Position numbers and translations under genes: made by a program. The notes below the pieces were generated by a model, which did not search any database, was not told where the DNA came from, and worked only from the letters and a program-made list of their open reading frames with translations. Below, in pieces: positions 1 through 6,458 of a stretch of 6,809 nt of DNA. The stretch's first letter is position 1; the number at the start of each line of letters is the position of its first letter. This DNA is from an uncultured Gemmatimonadota bacterium (lineage in GTDB: Bacteria; Gemmatimonadota; Gemmatimonadetes; Gemmatimonadales; Gemmatimonadaceae): assembly GCA_903894655.1 (NCBI GenBank), contig CAITQY010000777.1:1-6809 (forward strand), given 5' to 3'.

Positions 1-30
1 CATCCGTCCAGAGCTACTGCCCGGGGTCGC

Positions 31-2055
31 TTAGAGTTCGGGAACGCCCGGCGGCGGCGGCGGCGGCGGGGAATTGAGCAGCACTTCCATCACCCACTTT
101 CCGCGTTCCACCGCCGACGTGCGGCCGGCGTGCGAGGTCAGCGTCAGGACACTGGCGTGCGACAGAATGCCGCGCCGTCCGGCGTCAGGATACTTCACCC
201 GACGGAACGACGGGCCGACGATGTTGGGAATGTTGTAGTGCTGCGCCAGTCGTTCGTTCACAAACGTGTAGTCGGCGCGATAGAAATCGAGCAACGGCCG
301 ATCTCGACGTACGAGATCGTCGAAGAACAGCTCGGTCTCCTCTCGCATGGCGAGCCGCAGCTGCTCGTCGAAATCGGGATACTGCCGAATGTCGGGCTGC
401 ACGATGTCGAGATCGGGCAGGCGCAGCCACTGCGCCGCAAAACGCGTGGACAGCGCCTTCGCGCGCGGGTCGCCGAGCATCCGACGCACTTCGCGCTCGA
501 GCCCCGCCGTCTGCGACAGCGTGCCCTGGCTGGCGGCGGTGAGCAGTGCTCGATCCGGCGGTGCCGACCACAAGAAGAAGGACAACCGCGACGCCAAGTC
601 GATGTCGCGCAGCTTGTAGTTCGCACCGGCGGCCACGTCGCGCGGCGCCTGTTCAAAGCGGAAGACAAAATCGGGACTGGCCAGAATACCCTCGAGGGCC
701 GTGCGCACGCCGGTCTCGAAGTTGGCACTCTTGCGGCCAGCATCGTACAGCGACATCAGGCCGGCGCGATCTTCATCGGTGAGCGGACGGCGATACGCCA
801 TCATGCCCAGGCGATTCACGATCGACTGCGCACACGGCCGCTCGGCGGATACGGTGGCAGGCTGGCAGCTGAAGATGTTGCGGCGCACCGGTGTGTCGGA
901 CACGCCAGTCACCGCGTAGGGGCCATTCACCGTGAGTTCGCGAAGGTGCGGCAACAAGGAAAAACCGTAGGCCACCGCATTCGACGTGCTGTTCAGCGAA
1001 TACTTGAGCGGGCTGATGAGATCCTGCACGACGCCCTGAAACGCCGGCGGGACGAACGCCGCGGCGATCTTGTGCGGGCCGGCGGTGACCCGCACGCGCT
1101 CGCTGCCCATCGCCACGCCGTTCGGGTCAGACGCATTCATGAAGCGGTCGATGCCGAGCAGCGCCACGCGCTCTCCATCAACGGAAATCTCGATCTGTTC
1201 TCCGCGGGCCAAGCCGCCGGCAAAGGCGCCCGTGGTTTCGTGGAAGAAGTTCACGTCGAAGCGATACTCGCCGTCGGCAGGGAACATGTGCACCACCGCC
1301 ATGCCGCCGCGCGAGCCGAAGGGCGTGCCCTCCACGTGATCCACCTGCGACGCCAGCTTCGGCATCGTGTACGTATTCGACGCGGCGCTCGCGGCCGCGT
1401 TGCCGATGGCCAACCGGCTCAGATCACTTGCCGCCCGCAGGTACGCGCTCAGCAGCGTGGGGGACAGCGCCTGCACGTCGGCGATGTTGTCGAAATTGTC
1501 GCTCTTGGTGTCCGGCGGGAGATACGCCGCCGCGTCGACCTCGAGCTTCAACAAATCGGCGATCGCCAAGCGATACTCCGCCCGATTCAGTCGCTGAAAA
1601 GTACGACGGCCGGGATTGGGATGCGCCAAGGCGCTGGCATCGAGCTGACGTTCGAGCGAGGTCACCAAGGCGTCGAGCGTGTCGACACTCGGACGCGCCG
1701 ATCCCACTGGCGGCATCATGCCGGAACGCAGTTTCGCGACGACCTTCTCCGCCACGTCGGCTTTCGCGTCAGGGGCGCCCACATCGAAGTCCGCCAGCGA
1801 CAGATTGCCGCGGCGCATCGTGGGGTTGTGGCACTTCTGACAGTACTGCTTGACCACCCCGTTGAGCTCGGCCGGCGCGATCGACGCCACCCGCAGTGGC
1901 TTCGGGGCGGCCACGTGGCGCGCAACGGGGCGGGGCAACACCGGATGACCCACAGCGCGAGGCGCTGGGGGCGGATCGGTGGGCCGAGAATCGCTATGGC
2001 CGGGAAGGGCGACGGCGAATGAGAGCGTGACCGCCAGTGCGGAGATCGCCTTCAT
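31..2055 (-). CDS. Exported DUF1587/DUF1595/DUF1592/DUF1588 cytochrome c-type protein, C-terminally truncated by an in-frame stop
   Basis: 674 residues as read, with a signal peptide at about 1-21. A c-type heme site CQKCH (C72, C75, H76) follows, with a possible axial Met in SGMMPP (M113/M114), as in planctomycete-type PSD1 cytochrome c domains. Next come a DUF1587-like segment (about 152-217, RTFQRLNRAEYRLAIADLL), a beta-rich middle part (about 240-385) that may bind carbohydrate, DUF1595 (about 404-468, preceded by the usual C397/C408 pair) and DUF1592 (about 478-605). DUF1588 begins near 625 and breaks off at PPPPPPPGVPEL. Family members normally continue through the rest of DUF1588, with a second Cys/His heme-like motif, and DUF1585, giving roughly 800 residues. 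The codons beyond the TAA (positions 30-1) read ATPGSSSGRM, which resembles the family. The gene is therefore probably disrupted or recoded. The start is supported by GAGGT (2061-2065 on the minus strand) five bases before ATG. The biochemical role of the family is unsettled; a periplasmic redox or polymer-degradation role is only inferred. Confidence 0.85.
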   Translation of the reverse strand: MKAISALAVTLSFAVALPGHSDSRPTDPPPAPRAVGHPVLPRPVARHVAAPKPLRVASIAPAELNGVVKQYCQKCHNPTMRRGNLSLADFDVGAPDAKADVAEKVVAKLRSGMMPPVGSARPSVDTLDALVTSLERQLDASALAHPNPGRRTFQRLNRAEYRLAIADLLKLEVDAAAYLPPDTKSDNFDNIADVQALSPTLLSAYLRAASDLSRLAIGNAAASAASNTYTMPKLASQVDHVEGTPFGSRGGMAVVHMFPADGEYRFDVNFFHETTGAFAGGLARGEQIEISVDGERVALLGIDRFMNASDPNGVAMGSERVRVTAGPHKIAAAFVPPAFQGVVQDLISPLKYSLNSTSNAVAYGFSLLPHLRELTVNGPYAVTGVSDTPVRRNIFSCQPATVSAERPCAQSIVNRLGMMAYRRPLTDEDRAGLMSLYDAGRKSANFETGVRTALEGILASPDFVFRFEQAPRDVAAGANYKLRDIDLASRLSFFLWSAPPDRALLTAASQGTLSQTAGLEREVRRMLGDPRAKALSTRFAAQWLRLPDLDIVQPDIRQYPDFDEQLRLAMREETELFFDDLVRRDRPLLDFYRADYTFVNERLAQHYNIPNIVGPSFRRVKYPDAGRRGILSHASVLTLTSHAGRTSAVERGKWVMEVLLNSPPPPPPPGVPEL
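49..69 (-). repeat. (CCG)7 trinucleotide run coding for seven prolines
   Basis: Seven identical CCG codons on the minus strand encode a Pro7 tract at residues 663-669 of the DUF1592-family protein. A polyproline stretch at this place in DUF1588 is typical of the family, so the prolines are probably conserved. The perfect codon identity makes the run prone to slippage, although changes in whole units keep the frame. Such a tract would need elongation factor P for efficient translation. Confidence 0.8.
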
Positions 2056-2060
2056 GCCTG

Positions 2061-2065
2061 ACCTC
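2061..2065 (-). promoter_or_regulatory. Ribosome binding site of the DUF1592-family gene
   Basis: Read on the minus strand, GAGGT lies five bases before the ATG whose first base is position 2055. It supports that start, which also gives a proper signal peptide. Confidence 0.5.
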
Positions 2066-2243
2066 GTGCGGGGGGGAACTTCGGGAGGGGAACCACGGGA
2101 GGGACCTGCAGATATGAACGTTCGGGCGCGAGCGACGGAAAGGCAAGAAGAAAACGCGTTCTCGCGCCAACCCGTTGACGCCCAGTCCTGATGGGCAGAG
2201 TTTCTGGGGGCGGTGGCTTACGAACCGCCCTCACCTGGCCCCC

Positions 2244-2247
2244 GGAG
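2244..2247 (+). promoter_or_regulatory. Ribosome binding site that decides a GTG start
   Basis: GGAG lies six bases before the GTG at 2254. The upstream in-frame ATG at 2191 has no such motif and would add 21 residues in front of a signal peptide. This favours the GTG start. Confidence 0.6.
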
Positions 2248-2253
2248 TTTCCC

Positions 2254-2652
2254 GTGCTGCGCTGCCTTGTTCCCCTGCTGGCGATCGGCTGTGCCATGAT
2301 GGGTCCCCCCCGTCCGCTCCACGCTCAGACGGCCACGCCGCCGGCCACCATGTCGCCGGTCGCCGCGGCGCCCCACCCCGACAGTGTGGCGGCGATGATG
2401 CCCTTCGCACGGGTCCACGCCGCCCTGACGACCCTTCGTGAGCGGGCCGACGCGGAGTACGCCGATCCGAAGAACAAGAAGCCGGAGCTGTTGGACGAAC
2501 TGCGCGCCAAGTACCGCGCGGAGCGGGAGCGGGTGCTGAAAGCGCAGGCGCTGACCGAGGCGAGTTACGGCGATCTCACCCGGCGCATCAGCAGCGACGA
2601 CGCGGCCCGACTCGCCTTCGAGGCGGCCTTCGCAAAGGTCACCGCGAAGTAG
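2254..2652 (+). CDS. Small exported helical protein, DUF4168-like
   Basis: 132 residues from a GTG start. Residues 1-25 form a signal peptide (LRCLVPLLAIGCAMMG core, likely cleavage around LHAQ at 22-25). A lipoprotein reading with C13 is possible but less likely, because the hydrophobic run continues past it. After a Pro/Ala-rich spacer, residues 45-132 are charged and helical. They contain FARVHAALTTLRERADAEY, a Lys/Glu/Arg-rich middle and a final part (about 96-130) with ALTEASYGDLTRRISSDDAARLAFEAAF. This pattern of a 'gls.eeY..i......d..l' ending after a basic/acidic helix resembles DUF4168, a family of small periplasmic proteins of unknown function; the match is judged by eye. A longer reading from the ATG at 2191 would give 153 residues. 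The gene is divergent from the DUF1592-family gene, and its 3' end overlaps the TspO-like gene by 14 bp on the opposite strand. No role can be assigned. Confidence 0.75.
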   Translation: MLRCLVPLLAIGCAMMGPPRPLHAQTATPPATMSPVAAAPHPDSVAAMMPFARVHAALTTLRERADAEYADPKNKKPELLDELRAKYRAERERVLKAQALTEASYGDLTRRISSDDAARLAFEAAFAKVTAK

Positions 2653-3418
2653 GGCGTGAGCGGCGGGCGCGGCGTCCGGCCAGCCACGCGACCGCGCCCG
2701 CCGCGACGCCGGCGGGTACCAGCCAACGGGTGCTGTCAGCGATGGCCGCGACCTCCGGGTATCGCGCGCCGATGCCGCGCAGCGCCCAAGCGACGACCAG
2801 CGGGAAGAGCCAGTTTCCGCGCCCCCACGCCATCATCGCACCGAGCAGCGTGGCCACCAGCATCATCGCCACGGCCCACGTGGATTCCGCGATACCGAAG
2901 CCGCTCCACTGCACGGCCTGCGCGAACTGAAAACTGTTCGCGATCAGCGCCACCGAGATCCACGCCAGGTAGATGTCCTGCGGCCAGATCAGAAAGGCCT
3001 GTTCCGTGAGCGATGGGACAGTGCCCGCGCGCACCCGTTCTCCGATCACGATCAACGTGACGAGAAACAGCACCATCACCGGTAGCGCGAGCGCGAACTC
3101 ACCGAACGAGAAGAGCGAGATCCACGCCACGTTCAGCGCGCCGGTCACCGCCCACCAGATGCCGAGTCGCTGCACGGCACGCTCGGCGCCGGCCGTGGGC
3201 AGCGCCTGGTATACCGCCGAGGCGATGAGCCCGAGATAGATCACGCTCCAGATCCCGAACACGTAGTCGGCGGGCAGGAAAAGCGAGCGGTACCGGTTGG
3301 CGATCACGCCGATCGAATCGCCGCTCATGGCACCCGCGGCGGCGAGCCCGTTGAGGGCGATGACCATCACGAGTGCGAGCACGTTGCCGGCTTTTTGGCG
3401 GGACAGCGTCAGCGGCAT
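2639..3418 (-). CDS. Tryptophan-rich TspO/MBR-type membrane protein
   Basis: 259 residues with about seven hydrophobic helices (roughly 10-31, 52-72, 84-105, 108-127, 146-166, 177-197 and 230-247, plus a weaker stretch near 201-214). There are thirteen tryptophans, including W57, W88, W89, W99, W145, W153, W171 and W181. The segment FLPADYVFGIWSVIYLGL (47-64) corresponds to the conserved P..yvF..W..lY motif near the second helix of TspO/MBR proteins, and NVAW (96-99) to the later N..W motif. TspO proteins bind porphyrins and other tetrapyrroles or sterols in the membrane and influence stress and tetrapyrrole responses. Classical members are about 160 residues with five helices, so this one belongs to the longer subgroup usually named tryptophan-rich sensory protein, and its ligand is unknown. 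The C-terminus is Arg-rich (GRRARRSRPTSR). The ATG at 3418 has no clear Shine-Dalgarno sequence, so translation may be leaderless. The gene is divergent from the 3536 gene. Confidence 0.7.
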   Translation of the reverse strand: MPLTLSRQKAGNVLALVMVIALNGLAAAGAMSGDSIGVIANRYRSLFLPADYVFGIWSVIYLGLIASAVYQALPTAGAERAVQRLGIWWAVTGALNVAWISLFSFGEFALALPVMVLFLVTLIVIGERVRAGTVPSLTEQAFLIWPQDIYLAWISVALIANSFQFAQAVQWSGFGIAESTWAVAMMLVATLLGAMMAWGRGNWLFPLVVAWALRGIGARYPEVAAIADSTRWLVPAGVAAGAVAWLAGRRARRSRPTSR

Positions 3419-3522
3419 CGATGCGGGGGGCGAGAGAAAGGATCAGCGCGGCGAGTGCAGGCAGGATAACATTCCTCGCGTAGAAGACAGTGATACCACG
3501 CGAATTGGGCGGTTCATTCTTC

Positions 3523-3527
3523 GGAGG
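3523..3527 (+). promoter_or_regulatory. Strong ribosome binding site
   Basis: GGAGG is followed by eight bases and the ATG at 3536. This is the clearest Shine-Dalgarno sequence in the window and fixes the start of the small membrane protein. Confidence 0.7.
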
Positions 3528-3535
3528 ACGATCGG

Positions 3536-3979
3536 ATGTACGGATTCTTGATTAGTGCGCACAACCTGCTGGCTTGGGCGGTCCTGCTCATGGGCGGCTT
3601 CGTGATCGTGCGGGCCCTCGGGCGCAGCGCGACCTGGTCGGACGCCGAGACCGGTCTGGTGCGGCGGCTGACGCTGCTCGTACACCTGCAGTTGCTGGCC
3701 GGCCTCGGCCTGTGGTTCGTGAGTCCGGCCGTAGCCGCGGCGCGGGCCTCGATGGGCGACGCGATGAAGGATCCCGCGCTGCGTCGGCTGGTGGTGGAGC
3801 ATCCGTTCCTGATGGTGTTGGCGGTCGTCGCCGCCACCGTGTCGGGCGTGCTGGTGAAGAAGGCTCCCAGCTCGGCGGCCAAGGCCAAGAAGGCGCTGAT
3901 CGGCACGCTGGTCACGCTGGCGCTGGTAGCGGCGGTGATCCCGTGGCAGCGGCTGGTCACCAAATGGACCCAGGGCTGA
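3536..3979 (+). CDS. Four-helix integral membrane protein, possible small b-type cytochrome
   Basis: 147 residues with hydrophobic helices at about 4-26, 44-66, 86-107 and 120-136. Histidines sit in the first three helices: H9 (ISAHNLLAW), H50 (LVHLQLLAGLGLWFVSP) and H89 (VVEHPFLMVL). The last helix ends in IPWQR, with a Lys-rich loop (108-119) before it. The pattern 'H in helix 1, HLQLL.G, eH, ipW' resembles small membrane proteins, common in Bacteroidetes-type genomes, that are sometimes annotated as cytochrome b; this is recognised by eye. If correct, the histidines could bind heme b within the membrane. The gene has a strong GGAGG site and lies 31 bp upstream of the hybrid kinase gene on the same strand, so the two are probably co-transcribed. 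It could instead be a conserved membrane protein without cofactor. Confidence 0.8.
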   Translation: MYGFLISAHNLLAWAVLLMGGFVIVRALGRSATWSDAETGLVRRLTLLVHLQLLAGLGLWFVSPAVAAARASMGDAMKDPALRRLVVEHPFLMVLAVVAATVSGVLVKKAPSSAAKAKKALIGTLVTLALVAAVIPWQRLVTKWTQG

Positions 3980-4010
3980 CAGCGCGGGCGCGGTTCATAC
4001 AGCCCCCGCC

Positions 4011-6179
4011 GTGACAACAATGGCGCATCCTTCCCGCCCGTGGCTGTGGCTGCTGCGAGGACCGGAGGTCCGGAGAGCGGCGGGGGATCTGCTGTGGTTC
4101 GCGATCGCGTACGGCGCCCTGTACTTCGTGGCGCTGGACATCTCCCGCTCGGGACCGATCGCGCCCCTCTGGCCCCCCGCGGGTGCCTTGTTCGCGGGGT
4201 TGCTGCTGCTCCGGCACGTGCCCCGATGGGTGGTGCTCACGGTGGCCTTCGCCGTTGGACGCCTCGCCTCGCCCAGCACCTTCCCGCCCAGCTGGCTCAC
4301 CCTCGGCTACATCGCCGCCAGTTACATCGAATGTCTCATCGCGGCGGAAATTGTCATCCGCTGGCGTGGGGCCGACGTGCGCTTCACCCGGCTGCGTGAT
4401 TTGCCCACGTTGGTGATCGCGTCGGCGATCGGCGTGAGCGTCAACAGCGTTCTGTCCGGCTTTTTGGCGGATGCCGCCGGGCGGAGCTTCTGGTCCGACT
4501 TCATGCCGACGTGGATCGGCGGCTTCCTCGGTATGCTGGTTATCACGCCACTCATCGTGACGTGGTCGCGACCGGCCGATGACGCCTATGTCCCGGGCTC
4601 GCGCGCGGCCTTCGTTGTCGAAGTGACCGCCCTGGCCGTGCTGGCGTCCGTGCAGACGCTGCTGGTTTTCAATGGGACGCAGATCTTTGGCGTCATCGAC
4701 CTGCGTCCTCACTCGCTGGTCCTCCCCCTCCTGTGGGCGGCGCTACGCTTCGGCGTGCGCGGCACGATGACGGTGGTGGGCATCATCACCGTGCTCTCCT
4801 TCATCGTGGTGATCGACAGCCAGAGTTCGGTGTTGGGCGGCACCACGCAGGACGAGCGCCTGCTGTCGCTGCAGTGGTACGTCGGCTTCATCACCATCAC
4901 GGGACTGACGCTCGCGGCAGCCCTCGCGGAACGCCGCGAGGCGTCGAAGGCGGAGGCGAGCATGGCGGAGTCCCTCGTCGCCAGCGAACGGCGCCTCCAG
5001 CAAAGCCAGAAGATGGAGGCGGTCGGTCAGCTCGCCGGCGGCATCGCGCATGACTTCAATAACATTTTGTCGGCCATGTCGCTGCAGGTGTACGAGATCG
5101 GCCGCTCGACCACGCTCGACCCCGACGCGCGGCAGGTCGTGCGCGACCTCGACGACGCCGTGCAGCGGGCCTCGACGTTCACGCGACGCCTGCTTCTCTT
5201 CGGGCGCCGGCAGGCCAAAGAAGAGCGTCGAGTCGCTCTCGACGACATCGGCACGGGCCTCGCCCGTCTGCTCGCGCGGCTGATGCCGAGTGGGATCTCG
5301 CTCGGCATCAATCCGTCGATTGCGCCGCTCTGGATCATGGCGGATCCGTCGATGATCGAGCAGGTGGTGATGAATCTCGTGATCAACGCCCGCGACGCGA
5401 TGCCGGGGGGTGGCCAGCTCACGGTGAGCGCTCTGGTCATGCCGCTCGACGACGCCACGGCGGCCACGATCAACATGGGTCAGGTCGATGTGCGCCCCGG
5501 TTCCTATGCCGTGCTGCGGGTGAGCGACACCGGGCACGGCATTCGCCCCGAGAATCTGTCGCGCCTCTTCGAGCCGTTTTTTACAACTAAGGAGGCGGGC
5601 GCCGGCACGGGGCTTGGCCTCTCGACGGTGTTCTCCGTGGCGCAGGAGCACAACGGCTACGTGCGCGTGATGGAGACGTCGCCGGCGGGCACCACCTTCG
5701 AATTCGGTGTCCCGCTCGCCGACGCCAACGAGGCGCTGGCCATGCCGCTGGCCATGCCGCTGGCCATGCCGCTCGTGCGTCCACGTGAGTCGACGGCCAC
5801 GCCGCGCCTTCCGTCGGCGCGCGTGCTGCTGGTGGAAGACCGCGACGACGTGCGGCGCGTTTTCCAGCGCATCCTCGAGCGCGCCGGCATGTCCGTGGCG
5901 TGCGCCGCCGACGGGCCGGCCGCCGTGGCGCAGTGGGAGGAGGCTGGCCCGTTCGACCTCCTGATCACCGACCTCGTGATGCCCGGCGGGATGGGGGGCA
6001 TGCAGCTCAGTCAGGAGCTGCGCGCACGCGCTCCCGACCTCAAGGTGGTGTACACCAGCGCCTACGACCCCGACTTCGAACGGTACGATCCGCCGCTGGT
6101 GGCGGGCGTGAATTACATCCCGAAGCCGTCGTCGGCGAGCCAGATCCTGCAGGTCGTGCAGGCGCAGCTGGAGGGCTGA
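4011..6179 (+). CDS. MASE1 hybrid sensor histidine kinase with C-terminal receiver domain
   Basis: 722 residues. Residues 25-310 form a multi-spanning MASE1 sensor with the signature PIAPLWPPAGALFAGLLL (49-66). A short helical linker (306-335) leads to HisKA, with the H-box LAGGIAHDFNNIL and phospho-accepting H347. HATPase_c follows, with the N-box QVVMNLVINARDAMPGGG (451-468; N455, N459, D462), the G1 box SDTGHGI (D506), the F-box EPFFTTK (521-527) and the G2 box GAGTGLGL (530-537). A linker with three LAMP units leads to a receiver domain (603-720) with acidic pair E609/D610, phospho-acceptor D654 (LLITDLVMPGG), S683 and K705. All catalytic residues are present, so it should autophosphorylate and pass phosphate to D654. 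There is no PAS domain, no DNA-binding output and no partner regulator nearby, so a separate Hpt protein or regulator would be needed. The signal is unknown. The start is uncertain: neither GTG 4011 nor ATG 4020 has a clear Shine-Dalgarno sequence. Confidence 0.95.
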   Translation: MTTMAHPSRPWLWLLRGPEVRRAAGDLLWFAIAYGALYFVALDISRSGPIAPLWPPAGALFAGLLLLRHVPRWVVLTVAFAVGRLASPSTFPPSWLTLGYIAASYIECLIAAEIVIRWRGADVRFTRLRDLPTLVIASAIGVSVNSVLSGFLADAAGRSFWSDFMPTWIGGFLGMLVITPLIVTWSRPADDAYVPGSRAAFVVEVTALAVLASVQTLLVFNGTQIFGVIDLRPHSLVLPLLWAALRFGVRGTMTVVGIITVLSFIVVIDSQSSVLGGTTQDERLLSLQWYVGFITITGLTLAAALAERREASKAEASMAESLVASERRLQQSQKMEAVGQLAGGIAHDFNNILSAMSLQVYEIGRSTTLDPDARQVVRDLDDAVQRASTFTRRLLLFGRRQAKEERRVALDDIGTGLARLLARLMPSGISLGINPSIAPLWIMADPSMIEQVVMNLVINARDAMPGGGQLTVSALVMPLDDATAATINMGQVDVRPGSYAVLRVSDTGHGIRPENLSRLFEPFFTTKEAGAGTGLGLSTVFSVAQEHNGYVRVMETSPAGTTFEFGVPLADANEALAMPLAMPLAMPLVRPRESTATPRLPSARVLLVEDRDDVRRVFQRILERAGMSVACAADGPAAVAQWEEAGPFDLLITDLVMPGGMGGMQLSQELRARAPDLKVVYTSAYDPDFERYDPPLVAGVNYIPKPSSASQILQVVQAQLEG
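5736..5771 (+). repeat. Three perfect 12-bp tandem repeats in the kinase linker
   Basis: The unit CTGGCCATGCCG occurs three times without mismatch, in frame, encoding Leu-Ala-Met-Pro three times (residues 576-587). It lies in the linker between the ATP-binding domain and the receiver. The 12-bp period keeps the frame, so copy-number change would alter only the linker length. Confidence 0.95.
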
Positions 6180-6231
6180 GCGGCTCGCGCCGTCGCGCTG
6201 TGTCCCCGCGGAGGTATCCGCCAACAAAGAT

Positions 6232-6259
6232 CCCCGCAGCGACCGAAGTCGTTGCGGGG
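6232..6259 (-). terminator. Strong UUCG-loop hairpin ending the tRNA unit, probably bidirectional
   Basis: A 12-bp stem (6232-6243 with 6248-6259, one G-U pair) closes a four-base loop. On the minus strand the loop reads UUCG closed by C-G, the very stable cUUCGg form, and the stem is followed by AUCUUUGUU. It lies 16 bases past the end of tRNA-Pro. On the plus strand the stem is followed by TCTCTATTTAT, so it can also stop transcription leaving the kinase gene 52 bases upstream. Confidence 0.8.
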
Positions 6260-6274
6260 TCTCTATTTATACAG

Positions 6275-6348
6275 TCGGGGCGACAGGATTCGAACCTGCG
6301 ACCTCGTGCTCCCGAAGCACGCGCTCTACCGGGCTAAGCTACGCCCCG
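6275..6348 (-). tRNA. tRNA-Pro (anticodon CGG)
   Basis: 74 bases fold as a full cloverleaf. The acceptor stem CGGGGCG/CGCCCCG begins with the C1 typical of tRNA-Pro. The D arm is complete, the anticodon stem CGTGC/GCACG carries loop TTCGGGA (anticodon CGG at 6312-6314), and the T loop is TTCGAAT. The discriminator is A and the 3' CCA is not encoded (the next bases are CTG). It is the last gene of the tRNA unit and reads proline codon CCG. Confidence 0.97.
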
Positions 6349-6384
6349 TGCGATCTCATGGTGCGACCTGCATCAAACCCACTA

Positions 6385-6458
6385 CGCGCCTAGAAGGACT
6401 CGAACCTCCAACCTTCTGATCCGTAGTCAGATGCTCTATCCAATTGAGCTATAGGCGC
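6385..6458 (-). tRNA. tRNA-Arg (anticodon ACG)
   Basis: 74 bases with acceptor stem GCGCCTA/TAGGCGC, anticodon stem TCTGA/TCAGA and loop CTACGGA (anticodon ACG at 6422-6424). A34 would be deaminated to inosine by TadA so that CGU, CGC and CGA are read. The discriminator is G and CCA is not encoded. It lies 36 bases before tRNA-Pro in the transcript. Confidence 0.97.

Noticed and set aside
130..2022. A 630-codon open frame on the plus strand opposite the DUF1592-family gene
   Set aside because: It is an antisense shadow in GC-rich DNA: low-complexity Arg/His/Gly composition, no domain, no signal, no ribosome site. The minus-strand frame carries clear conserved domains.
2175..2203. TTGACG as a -35 box for the DUF4168-like gene
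   Set aside because: No acceptable -10 hexamer lies 16-18 bases downstream; the nearest is GAGTTT, so a promoter is not claimed.
2191..2253. Upstream ATG start for the DUF4168-like gene, adding 21 residues
   Set aside because: It has no ribosome site and would place a non-hydrophobic Gly/Pro-rich piece before the signal peptide. The GTG at 2254 has GGAG at proper distance.
3419..3535. Promoters in the divergent region between the TspO-like gene and the four-helix gene
   Set aside because: AT-richer bits such as GATAAC and GATACC exist but have no matching -35 element at the right spacing.
4743..6227. A 494-codon open frame on the minus strand opposite the kinase gene
   Set aside because: Its Arg/His-rich composition, and the fact that the plus-strand frame has all kinase and receiver motifs, make it a shadow.
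5900..6337. Open frame ending in SGRQDSNLRPRAPEARALPG
   Set aside because: The QDSNLRP string is the well-known false translation of the antisense strand of a tRNA gene; here it covers tRNA-Pro, and the rest is the kinase gene out of frame.
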